NCBI GenBank assembly: GCA_003116995.1
Contig: BDSL01000078.1
Span: forward strand, 310,001 to 374,000
DNA length: 64,000 nt
DNA from: Yamagishiella unicocca
Lineage: Eukaryota; Chlorophyta; Chlorophyceae; Chlamydomonadales; Volvocaceae
Direction: 5' to 3'
Positions 54,460 through 64,000 of the stretch are shown here, one piece after another. The translations under genes and the position numbers were made by a program. The notes under the pieces were generated by a model. It ran no database searches. It saw nothing but the letters and a program-made list of their open reading frames with translations, and was not told the origin of the DNA. How positions within the stretch are numbered: the stretch's first letter is position 1; each line of letters begins with the position of its first letter.

Positions 54460-57400
54460 ATGGATTTAGAAAGAATCTTGCTGAGAGGTGGTCCAATTGC
54501 GGTACTGCGGTCTCTCAGACTGTTCGGATTATTTGTCACCCTTGTCAGCGCGGGTACATCCGGACTAGGCACGGCAGCCATAACGCCAGCTACATCTTCT
54601 GCAACAAGTGCAGAAGGAACTTCAGGCTTGTGGGCCGAGGACATCTCCTGCTGGACAGGCGCATGCCTCGCCGCCGCCGTGGCGAACCCCATTGTGCGGC
54701 AAATAGTACTTCAGAATGACATTACGCTTAACAATAGTGACTGGGCTCCCTTCAGCTTGCCGCTCGTGGTGCACCGCAACCTTACCGTCGCCAGCCCTTC
54801 GTTGTACCTAACTTTCGTTTTGGACATGGCCTTCCTTGGACCCTACGTAAGACATGCGTGTGCGAGGGGATTGCAGCGGAGGGCGGCAGCGAGAGGCGCC
54901 CGGCGCATACCTTGGGTTTCAGCTGGTGCCGAACGCAACGGGTAAAACGCACCCTGCTCAACTGTCCTGCGCGAAAGGCCACATCCAAATATCTTACGTA
55001 CAAGTATCTTACGTACTCCCGCCAGCCTCCCCAGCTTTACAGCATGCGGTTCTAAACCAAATGTACCGACGTGTTGCTTTTTCATACTCTGTTTTCCTTT
55101 CCAGTGCCGCCCCACATGGGTTTCCTCTCGTGAGGGTTTCCTCCGGCACATACAGGTTCCCTCCCAGCCACCAAACCAACCCCGCTGTGCGGCTCACGAC
55201 TCGACCCCCACTGCTGCTGCTGCTGCCGCTGCCACTGTTGCTGCCCGCCTCGCCCCTGCTGACCTGTCCGCCACCTCGCCGCACTGGCTGGGACACGGGA
55301 TCTCGTACGGCACCGGATACCTGCAGATCCGAATGGCCAACAACACCGCCATCAAGTTCCGGACGGTCGCCTTGAAGAATTTCCGGCGGGGCTCCCTCAG
55401 CCAGGCCCCCGGCTTAAGCATGCTCGATCCGCTGCCCCCTGGCGAGAACGCCTTCATAGCGCTGGAGAGCGCCTACATCATCTACGCACTGTGCCTACCG
55501 CCCAGCGTCGCTAGGTGGGTAGGGCCTCCCGGGGTTCCCATGCTGCGCGGATCGTATGGTAGTTGGACTGGATGGGAGCAACCGTTTTCCGGTAGTTAAG
55601 CTGGATGGGAGCAACCGTTGGAAGGTGTCGAACTTTACGTGCCATGGCTTGATAGATTGTTGCTCAGCTTGTCTTAACCCGGGGGGCCGCCACAGCTATA
55701 CTGGGGTCGTACACATGCCGTACACAGGCCGTAAATCGCAACCCTCGCTGGGGTCGCCGCCACAGGGATTCTTCCATGCGCCTTCAGCGGATTCCGGAGG
55801 TCCCCGGCGTCAACCGCTACTCGTCGCCCGCGCCCTGGCCCGCCGACTGCACCCACGACACCACCGCACCCATCATTCGCCAGTGCTGGGATAGAGTGTC
55901 TCTGTACGAGGACTTCGCCGTGTACAGCTATGACGTGGACGAGGGTTCTGGCAGGCTCAATCGCAACGGCTACACGGTAGGGGGTGAGGGGGATGGAGGT
56001 GGTGGAGGTGGTGGAGGTGGTGGTGGTGGAGGTGGTGGAAGTGGAGGTGGAGGGTGTGGAGGTGGTGGTGGTGGTGGTGGTGGTGGTGGCGCTTATGATG
56101 TATGATGTGTCGCGGGCGCCGGCTTGCCGGCAGTCGGCGCCCTGCAGCCAGCTCTGCACACCGTCAAGGACCACTGGGGGGGCTGCAAGGTCCGCGTGTG
56201 GGGCCCACAGCGACACAGGGCCCCTCAGCGACCAGCAGGCGCGTGCACGTGGGCGAGTTGCCACCGCCACTACTGCGAAGGCATGGGCTGCGGCGGTACC
56301 TGTAGCCATAGCGCGCCCGAGGTGCTTACCTACCCCGCACCCCCATGTGCTGAACCCCGCCGGCCGCGCCTTCCAAAATCGGCAATCCCCTCCCCTCGCC
56401 TCCCTAACCGCCCCTCCCCTCGCCTCCCCAACCGGACAACCCCTCCCCGCAGATGATCGTCACCTATGTGTTCTCGCTGTGCGATGGCATACTGACGGAG
56501 GAGTGCATTGCCCGGCTCACTCCTGTGGGTTGCGAGCTGTACACGGCCTCACTGCTGACAGCACCGCACACTGCAGCCGCCGACCCCGCAGCCGCGCCTG
56601 GCGCCGGCGGAGGCGGCCGGAGGACCCTCGCCATCGCCCTTGGGTGCAGCCTCGGAGGTGCGGGCGGGCGAGGGAGGGGAGCACAGCGCGGGGGAAATAC
56701 CCCGGACTGCCCACCACGTCTATCCCGTTTCGGCTTGCCCTTGTGGCCGTGATGGATGAGAAATCCAACACCCATTCCCAGTTGCCAGCCCGCCCCATTC
56801 GCATACCCTTACCCCCTCAGGCGTGGCGCTGCTCGGGCTGCTGGCCGGCCTCCTGGCCATGTATGTCGCAAAGCGGCGGCGGCGGCGACGAGACGGACCC
56901 GAGCTTAAGTCAGATGTTGGTGCCGGCGAGGAGTTGCGACAGCAGCAGCAGCAGCCGAAACATGAAGGTTGGTGTGGGTGGCCAGAGGGATACGGCAGCT
57001 GCAGTGTCCGTTCCCCCGCCAGTACTATCTCGCCCTTCACTTCGCAGCCCTTATCACCCGGCCCACGAGCTTGCGTAGGGTGTGGTGTGGTGTGGTGTGG
57101 TGTGGTGTGGTGTGGTGTGGTGTGGTGTGGCCAACACAACGGCCCCTCCCGCCCCCAGCCCCCCGTTTATTATATAACCCGCCGCCCCCCTGCCCCACCC
57201 CCCTCCCCGCGCAGAGACCCAGATCTGCGCCACCGGCGGCACTGTGAGCTTCGATGACCCGGTGGACGCCATACGCCTGACACGTCACTACTCTCCCCCC
57301 GCGGTGCCTGACGCCGCCTCCGGGGCGGACCCTGACGACGCCGTCGTCACTCCGCACACGCCCTTCCGCTCCGACCTGCTCCTCAACCTCCGACTGGTGG

Positions 57401-60400
57401 CGGCCTCAGCGGGGCGCCCTCCGGCCTCAGCGGGGGCCCCAGCGGTCGCGTCAGCGGGCAGCATCAGCCTCAGCCTTACGCCCTTGGACGGCAAAAGCGC
57501 GCAGCAGCAGCAGCAGCAGCGGCATTCGGGAGAGGGCGTGGCCGCCGAGGCGGGTGTGGCCCCCGCGGCAGCAGCAGCGGCAGCAGCCGCAACAGAGGCA
57601 GCTCCGGCGGGAGGGGATGAGCTCCAGGGAGGTTGCTGTGGGGCCGGCGGCGTGGAGGCGGGAAGCGACGAGGTCACGCTGCTGCCGGTGGTGCTGGGGA
57701 AGGGGTCGTTTGGGCGGGTGTACGAGGGCACGTACCGGGGGCAGCGTGTGGCGGTCAAGGTATTTTCGGACGCCGCGTACCCAGTGGACGACCCACAACC
57801 GGCGGGCGGCCCAGGGGGGGAGGCAGGGGGGGAGGCGCCGCCAGGAGACCCAGCGGAGCTTGCGCCGCAACCACCTGGGAAGCGGTCCCCGGGTGGGGTG
57901 CCGCCCGACGGCGGCGAGGCGCCGGACCCCCGGCTCGGGCAATCCACCGTCGTCCGAATGTTGCACCAGGAGGTGGAGGTGCTGGGTCGCTGCCAGCACC
58001 CCAACGTGGTGCGGCTGCTGGCGGCGTGCCTGACGCCGCCGCGGTTCTGCCTGGTGATGGAGCTCATGGAGACCAACCTGGAGGAGCTGGTGTACCGAGG
58101 CTACCGCAATAGGCTGCTGCCGCTGCCCACGGTACGGTGCCCTGCTGGCTGCTGCGTCGGTGTCGTGTGCTGCACGGTGTCGTGTGGTGCTGCACGGTGC
58201 CTAGCTGCTCATGCATGTGTGTGTGAGTGAGTGGCAGGTTCGGAGTTGCGCCTGTCCGGGGCCCCAGCACCCACCCACCGCGCCCTGTCTCGCTCCCTGG
58301 TGGGTCGCAGGTCCTGCACATCAGCGCCCAGATCTGTGAGGCCCTGCAGTACCTACACCCCACCATCGTGCACAGGGATCTCAAGGTAGGCGGGTCTGCT
58401 GGGAATGACACAGTGCGGTGTGGCATTAGGGGGACTGCAGCGGAGCCAGGAAGTGGGCGGACGTGCTCTGTGCGGGATTGAGGGGTGGGGTTCGGGAGGG
58501 AGCTGCTGGCTGGGATGGGTGGGTGAAATCAGCGGGCTGCCAACAAGTCATTAGCCGGGCGGCGTCAGCATCCACCAGGTGGTTGGTGTCGGATGTGATG
58601 ACCTGGCGGAGATGTGATGTGGGGGATGTGGGCGCGGCCGGCGCGCTACTGCTGAGCGGCTTCCTCCCGCACCCGCCCTGGAGTCGAGCTCGTCTCACCA
58701 CAACGTGTCTCCGCCGTTCTCCGCTGATCCGAGCGGGCCCCCTCTCTCCCCTCCCCCGCTGACGGGCTTCCGCTCATACCCCCCCGCTCCGTGCCCTCCT
58801 CACGGCCCCAGCCAGCAAACGTCCTCCTCAGAGGCGCCAACACGCCTTACCCGATAGCGAAGGTGGCGGTGAGTGCCAACCACTCTTCTGTCACACCCTG
58901 CTGCAGTTTTGTTCGGTGGGGCGCTGCGGAGCACGCTGCGTGATCGCGTCCCAGATCGCATGTGCCTTGGGTCGTATAGTATATCCCACACGCGTACGGT
59001 GCACAGAGACCCGGACGTTGTGTACCGCATGATTTACCCGCCGCCGTAGCTGTCGTATTACCGGCTACGCTGTGCAGCACGCATTGCCGTACTGCTGGTT
59101 GATTGACTCGCCGCCGCTTCTTGTGCCTTGGTGCTGGCTCCAGGATTTTGGTTTGTCGCGAATTCGGACCGCCACCCACCGAACCAAGACACCGGAGGCG
59201 GGCACGGTACGTCATCTCGCGATACCAGGGCCGTACACGCAGCAAGAGGGCAAATCGTACTCACTCCCCTGCCTGACGTACCTAATTACGGTTGCTTAGG
59301 ATCACTGGTGACACATGTGCGAATCAGTGCTGGGCGGCTGTTGCGCTGGTGGGTGCGTTTCGCGGGCAAGTTCAGGCTGGCGAACCGCTGACTGCTCGGC
59401 GTGGGCATTGGCGGTGGGGCCCCGGGCTTAGGATGATGCGAAGATGGACATTAGCGACGTTTTCTTGCGAACACATGCGAAGATGTGCGTCCATCCCCAT
59501 CGCATTCAGCCAGCGCCTCCCTCACCCAATTGCGCAACGCCCTCTGCGACCCCCGCCCCGCCCTGCCCTGCTGTCCCCTGCCGGCCGCCACCCCTGATGT
59601 CGCCGTTCTTGGCTCACCACCGCCGCGGCTTGGCGGCCTCACTCCGACACGTGCGGCTTCCGTTGACCTGGTCCGTCGGTTGGTCGGTCGGTTGGTGGTT
59701 GGCGCCTCCACTTCTCCGCCCGCCTTGCAGCCCGTGTACTTGGCACCAGGTATGTCTCCGCCCCTCCCGCATCAAAAGTAGCGGGATCAGGAGGGAGGGT
59801 GTTGGGTCAGGGCGCACTAGTAAAGCGAGGTGGCTCTACCTGTGCGTGACCTCTGCTGCAGCTCATCCACCTGGCCTGTGTTAAGCCGTATGCCGAAGTC
59901 GCCTCCAAAAATGCGGCAGTTGCCACGGCTGGGATTCCTGCCTTCTGAGCCGCACACCCCCTCCCACCTGCCCACCTGCCCGCCATGCGAAGAATGCTAC
60001 GACGTCCGCAACGACGTCATCACGCACCATGCGGTGGGTTGGTTCGAGGGAAACCCGTGGGTGGGTGGGGGTGGGGGTGGTGGCGGCTGGTGGGGTAGAG
60101 ATCCCGGGCGGGGGGAGCTCGCCGAGGACTCATGCGCACACGTCAATCAGCCAGCAGCGGCGGCAGCACTGAGGAGCGACGAGGGCCGCGGAGACCGCAC
60201 CGATCGCATCAGCACTTCAGCCGGGGGGGACTCATGCGGCCCAGGCATAGCTCATGCGGCCCAGGCATAGCTCATGCGGCCCAGGCATAGCTCATGCGGC
60301 CCAGGCATAGCTCATGCGGCCCAGGCATAGCTCATGCGGCCCAGGCATAGCTCATGCGGCCCAGGCATAGCTCATGCGGCCCAGGCATAGCTCGCTCTTC

Positions 60401-61243
60401 GCTCGGGTGTGTGGTTGCACAAGTACGCCGTAGTGGGTGCACCCTACCTGCTTCGATTTAATACAGCGCCGGCCGGCTGGCTGCTGCTGCTGCCGGGCTC
60501 TAACGCTCTATTGCGGGCATCACTGCCGGCCAAACGAACGTGTGACGGTGCGCGAATCCATCGTGTGTGTATGTGTACGGACTGTGCATATGTGTACGGA
60601 ATGTGTGTATGTGTACAGAATGTGTGTATGTGTACGGACTGTGTGTACGGATTCGCACGTGCAGGACATCTACGCCTTTGCGGTGCTGCTGTGGGCGATG
60701 CTGACTGGACAGGAGCCGTGGCAGGTGGGTGCGGTGGGGTTGCAAGAAAAAACCGTGTACGAAAGAAAAACCGTTTAGAACAGCCGTTTGGAGATGCATG
60801 CTGGGGAACTTGTTGAGTGGGTGGGCGGTGCTGATCAGACGGGCTATGTAACGATGAGCGGCCCCGTCTGACCGTGCGCGCCACACCCCATCGATACCAG
60901 CACTGCCGCCTGCCCGGCTACTCGTCCTCATCACCTTGCCAGCGGTCGTACGTCACCTCCTGCCGTACTGCCGTACTGATGCCTCACCCTCCGCTGCTGC
61001 CGCCGCAATGGTGTCGCTGCTGCCTGGCACCTGCCTGCCCGACAGAACTGCCCGCTGGTGGTGATGGCCTTCAACGTCTCGATGCGGCGGCAGCGGCCGC
61101 CCCTGGAGTTCCTCAGCGACCAGCGCTGCCCTCCCTCGCTCAAGCAGCTGGTGTGCCAGTGCTGGGAGCACGACCCGCTTAGGCGCCCGGCGGCAGCGGA
61201 GGTGCTCAAGCAGCTAATCCTGGTGCAGCAGCAGGTGCAGTAG
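54460..61243 (+). CDS. Receptor-like TKL-type protein kinase B
   Basis: Thirteen exons join in phase to 908 aa: 54460-54846, 55168-55514, 55766-55976, 56453-56657, 56821-56967, 57215-58131, 58311-58385, 58812-58868, 59144-59206, 59731-59749, 59993-60033, 60665-60724, 61046-61243. A hydrophobic leader (VLRSLRLFGLFVTLVSAG) precedes an ectodomain to about residue 375 with C-x11-CW-x5-YED and C-x7-C-x8-C. One membrane span (GGVALLGLLAGLLAMYVAK) is followed by six Arg. The juxtamembrane region has Gln and Ala tracts. Kinase: LGKGSFGRVYEG (about 593), Lys of VAVKV (about 612), HRDLK (759-763), DFG (783-785), APE (808-810), DIYAFAVLLWAMLTG (824), CWEHDPLRRP. A Pro/Gly-rich insert of about 60 residues separates the catalytic Lys strand from helix C; kinase A lacks it. 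Catalytic residues are intact, so it should be an active Ser/Thr or dual-specificity kinase; ligand unknown. The second exon's start is the least certain boundary. Confidence 0.92.
55035..55140 (-). repeat. Intronic dispersed repeat F1 (diverged copy)
   Basis: Contains CAGCATGCGGTTCTAAACC, TTTCCAGTGCCGCCCCACAT and GGGTTTCCTC. It lies in kinase B intron 54847-55167, near the acceptor, antisense to the gene. Confidence 0.6.
55990..56092. repeat. (GGW)n imperfect microsatellite
   Basis: GGAGGTGGTGGAGGTGGT-type repeats immediately after the donor of kinase B exon 55766-55976. Confidence 0.9.
57076..57130. repeat. (TGTGG)n microsatellite
   Basis: Eleven perfect TGTGG units in kinase B intron 56968-57214. 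Confidence 0.97.
60231..60390. repeat. 20-bp minisatellite, eight perfect units
   Basis: CTCATGCGGCCCAGGCATAG repeated eight times without a mismatch in kinase B intron 60034-60664. There are no spacers, so it is not a CRISPR array. Confidence 0.98.
60742..60818 (+). repeat. Intronic dispersed repeat F1 (full copy)
   Basis: Contains CAAGAAAAAACCGTGTACGA, AAACCGTTTAGAACAGCCG, GAGATGCATGCTGGGGAACT and TGTTGAGTGG. It starts about 17 nt after the donor of kinase B exon 60665-60724, in sense orientation. Confidence 0.85.
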
Positions 61244-63320
61244 AATGGTCCGGGAGAGCGGGGCGGGGTAGATGACTGAAGGTTGCTCGGGCTGGGGCAC
61301 CGCTGGCTCCCCATGGGCGACCGACGCTTCCACTCCGTCCGTACATCCCTACTTTCGTCAAAGACAACACGTCGGCCCTCCAGCTCGTCCCGCAGCTGTT
61401 GCTATGCGTACATTACACAATATGCAGGAAGAGGCGGCATACAGCACCTAGCTACCTGCTGTACGCAATAAGGAAGGAGAAACGCGTACACTCAGAAAGC
61501 AGGAAAAGCAAATAGTGGCCCTGCATGCATGTAGCTGCTTGTTCATGTGCCGAAACCCGCGGTTACGTCATGAACGCGGCGCGGCGATGTCCTTTTCAAC
61601 ACGGGCCAGGAATGCGCGCTTGTTTGCATCAACATCAACATCTCGTCATTGCACTGATCCACCGCCATGGTTGCGCGCCATCCGGTATGTGCAGCTGTGA
61701 ATGGACCTCTACGTATGACGACAACAACGAGGTGGCGGGGCTACCTCCGATGAGTCAACCCCGTGCTTTCGGAACAAAGTGGCTGGTGTGGTGGGAACAT
61801 GGGGTGGTGGTCGTCCAGGGGCCGATTGGCCGTCACGGCCATACTACATGGCATATGCATTCATATTCTTTGGGGGGGTATATGAGAACCCGCGAATTCA
61901 CGGCCGGCAAACCGAGGGCAGGCGCATAAACGTACAAACTCATCCATAATTACGAAGCAGCAGCCCGTGCTGAGGTGCTGAAAAGAAATGTATGTCCAAG
62001 CAACTGTGCATGCCTGCGTTTGGCCGTTCTGAATGCGTGCGTGGGGTGCGGGGTGCCAGGCGGCGGACACAATGTTTGCGGTCCGTGTGTGCATGTACGT
62101 GCCGCAGCGGCAGCTAATGCCTGCCGCTGCACCGCGCGCAAACACTATGAAATGCCTGCAGGGATCTCAGTAGGTGTGCTAGCAGCCGATGAACATAAGG
62201 CCTCAATGGCAATTTAGTTTGGAGTGAAGGGGCGACGGCTTCAGGGTGGCAGCTAGCAGAGGTGGCATTTCCCGGCAGCAGCAGCAGCAACATGCAGCTG
62301 CTCCTGCTTCCATAGGTAAGACTGTAGCAAGCATAAAACCAATGACCGAGGTTGGAGGCGGTTTGCATAGATGGGAGCGTGTTAGAGGATGCGTGTCCGT
62401 GGCAGTCGTGCACATGTTCTGTTCGCGAGCGATGCCCCACCCCATGTATGCCTGCCCGCACGAATGTGGCCATTGGCCATCGACAAGCGTGAGTATGTGT
62501 GTAGTCACTAAACGGGATCGGCACTCCCATGACAGCATTGCACCAATGTTTGTTTGTATCGCTCGTACTTGGGGTACTTGCTTTCTGTTTGCCCTACCTG
62601 CGTGTATGTACGTACACCGTATTGCTGACGGTTACACTGTGTTACCTAAGTTAAGTGTTATTTAAGTTGTTCGATTTCCATATCTAGTTATGGTAGTGCC
62701 GCTGACAAGTTTGTTAGGTGCCATGGTTGAGGCTTAGGGTCCGCCCCCCACATTTCAGTGTGGGCATAACCGAATCAGTGGTCGGTGATGAATAACCGAG
62801 CGCCGTAGGTGTTGGAGTCAAAGTTGCAACCCACGACAAGCACAGCAATCCGATGCCTCTGTAAACCTACGGTGCATAAACCAGCTCTTTGCCAAAACAG
62901 CAATGACATGATAGCATGATAACCCGTGACGACCTGCAGGTTATGATGCGGGCAAATATGCCTTAGACCTATGTACATATGCGGACATGCATGTCAACAT
63001 GGGTACTGCAGTTTACGAGCAATAACCGTGCGTAAGTTGAGGACAAGTGTCGCCCAAGCATTGGTTGGACACCAGGTGTCCTTTTCCACGTCAAAACCGC
63101 ACAGGGCGGTCCAAAATGACATTAAAAAACCCAGGCATTGCGCCTAGCCTTAAAAGATGTGTAACATCAACGGCAGTTTCAACTGTAAAGCGGTTGCTAT
63201 GTCCAAGCCAGTGCAATGCGTGCATGGTCAATGCGTGTTTTTACTCGTAAGGTCAACTATTCGTCGTCCCGGTGCTCCACCGCCGCCACCTCCACCACCA
63301 TTGATGGCCCTCTTTGGGCT
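61244..63320. other. Convergent intergenic region
   Basis: Lies between the stop codons of kinase B (+) and the H1-like gene (-), so it should hold both 3' UTRs. Short frames only. An F2 copy is at 61880-61925. TGTAA occurs at 62858 and 63160 on the plus strand and as TTACA at 62635; I cannot say which, if any, is used. Confidence 0.5.
61880..61925 (+). repeat. Dispersed repeat F2 outside a gene
   Basis: Reads TATGAGAACCCGCGAATTCA, then CGGCCGGCAAACCGAGGGCA, about 640 bp beyond the kinase B stop. It shares the CAAACCGAGGG extension with 46448. Confidence 0.7.
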
Positions 63321-63954
63321 CTACTTCTTCGCCTTGGATGCCTTCTTGATTGGGGTCGCCTTCTTAGCGGGGGTCGCCTTGCTTGGTGCCTTCTTCGCCG
63401 CCGCGGCAGCCTTCATGGGCTTGGCTTCCTGTGTGTCCAAGGTCCGGGGTGTCGATGACATACACAGACGAAAACGTAAGCGTTATTTCCTTTCACTCCC
63501 AGTAGATAGAGCAGTCGTGGGGACTCAGATGCGACACTGCACACTATATTGAAGGCGCACACTGCCTCTGTGCTTACCTTCTTGGGCGCGGCCTTCTTCG
63601 CCGCGGGCTTGGTCGCCTTTGGCGTTGCTGCCTTGGGTTGAGCCGCTCCCTGAAAGACGGGCGTTTGCGCAGTCAGACCCTACTCTGCGCGTACTCTTGT
63701 CGTCGCCCGGCCTTGATGGGGCAAGCTTTTGGATGGACCGCCTGCGCGGGAAGGGTTTCAGCGGCGCTCACCTTCTTCGGCTTTGGGACAACCTTGCTGG
63801 GCTTGCTGGCTTCCTTCTTAGGCTTCGCGACCGCCTTGGGCTTTGCGGGCTCCTTTTTGGGCTTGACGGCGGCCTTCGGCTTTGCAGCGGCCTTGGGCTT
63901 GGTGTCCTCCTTTTTCGGTTTTGGTGCGGCCTTCGTCTTCTTCTCCGTTTCTTC
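63321..63954 (-). CDS. Histone H1-like lysine-rich protein, 3' end (partial)
   Basis: Three in-phase minus-strand exons: 63772-63954, 63578-63649 and 63321-63428 (stop TAG at 63321-63323). The upstream part runs off the window. The visible 120 residues are almost entirely Lys, Ala, Pro, Glu and Thr: EETEKKTKAAPKPKKEDTKP at the start, repeated AKPKA and KPKKE modules, then PKATKPAAKKAAPKK and a tail ending KKASKAKK. This is the composition and repeat style of the C-terminal tail of linker histone H1, including the volvocine H1 proteins, and introns dividing the tail are plausible there. The globular winged-helix domain is not in the window, so another Lys/Pro-rich basic protein remains possible. 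Expected location is chromatin. Confidence 0.65.
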
Positions 63955-64000
63955 CTGCTAATCAAGAAGGAAAAATCACAGCGTGTTGACGATCTTCCTG

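Noticed and set aside
59850..59992. Alternative kinase B exon starting CTCATCCACCTGG after a CTGCAG acceptor
   Set aside because: It reaches a stop within eight codons, whereas the AAG/AATGC acceptor at 59993 restores the conserved APE motif and matches kinase A.
60231..60390. CRISPR-like regular array
   Set aside because: The units are contiguous with no spacers, the sequence is eukaryotic nuclear, and the array sits in an intron.

Overview
This window looks like nuclear DNA of a volvocine green alga (Volvox/Chlamydomonas relatives). The evidence is GC-rich, intron-dense genes with short exons and GTGAGT/GTGCGG-type donors, many G- or C-rich introns full of minisatellites, transmembrane TKL-type kinases, a flagellar-type gene, and a tyrosine-recombinase retrotransposon built like Volvox Kangaroo. 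I assembled gene models by hand from splice sites, reading-frame phase and, for the kinases, comparison of the two copies. Exon coordinates are in each entry.

Layout. 1-5568: no convincing gene; a 212-bp tandem duplication, dispersed repeats and a 39-bp minisatellite. 5569-14537 (-): receptor-like kinase A. 14629-23923: an apparently complete, recently inserted DIRS/Kangaroo-type retrotransposon with Gag, RT-RNase H and an oppositely oriented, intron-containing tyrosine recombinase, bounded by identical split direct repeats. It sits 92 bp upstream of the kinase A start codon. 23924-29205: repeat-rich, gene-poor. 29206-31146 (-): Gln/Pro/His-rich protein. 32708-37222 (-): a YchF/OLA1-type GTPase, probably plastid-targeted (421 aa, 12 exons). 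38005-39882 (-): polyglutamine protein. 40893-51963 (-): about 1,400-residue protein in more than 20 exons, probably a cilia/flagella-associated protein. 51964-54459: no recognised gene. 54460-61243 (+): receptor-like kinase B (908 aa, 13 exons), a paralog of kinase A with the same exon architecture. 63321-63954 (-): 3' end of a lysine/proline/alanine-rich histone H1-like gene running off the window.

Main points. The two kinases share a cysteine-patterned ectodomain, one membrane span and a TKL-like kinase domain, and lie in opposite orientations about 40 kb apart. The retrotransposon's Gag and Pol can be joined in frame by a 104-nt intron, which suggests splicing sets the Gag/Gag-Pol balance. 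Its recombinase intron lies antisense to the genomic RNA, so retrotransposition cannot remove it. Several short repeat families recur inside introns of unrelated genes, often close to splice sites, and are introner-like candidates.
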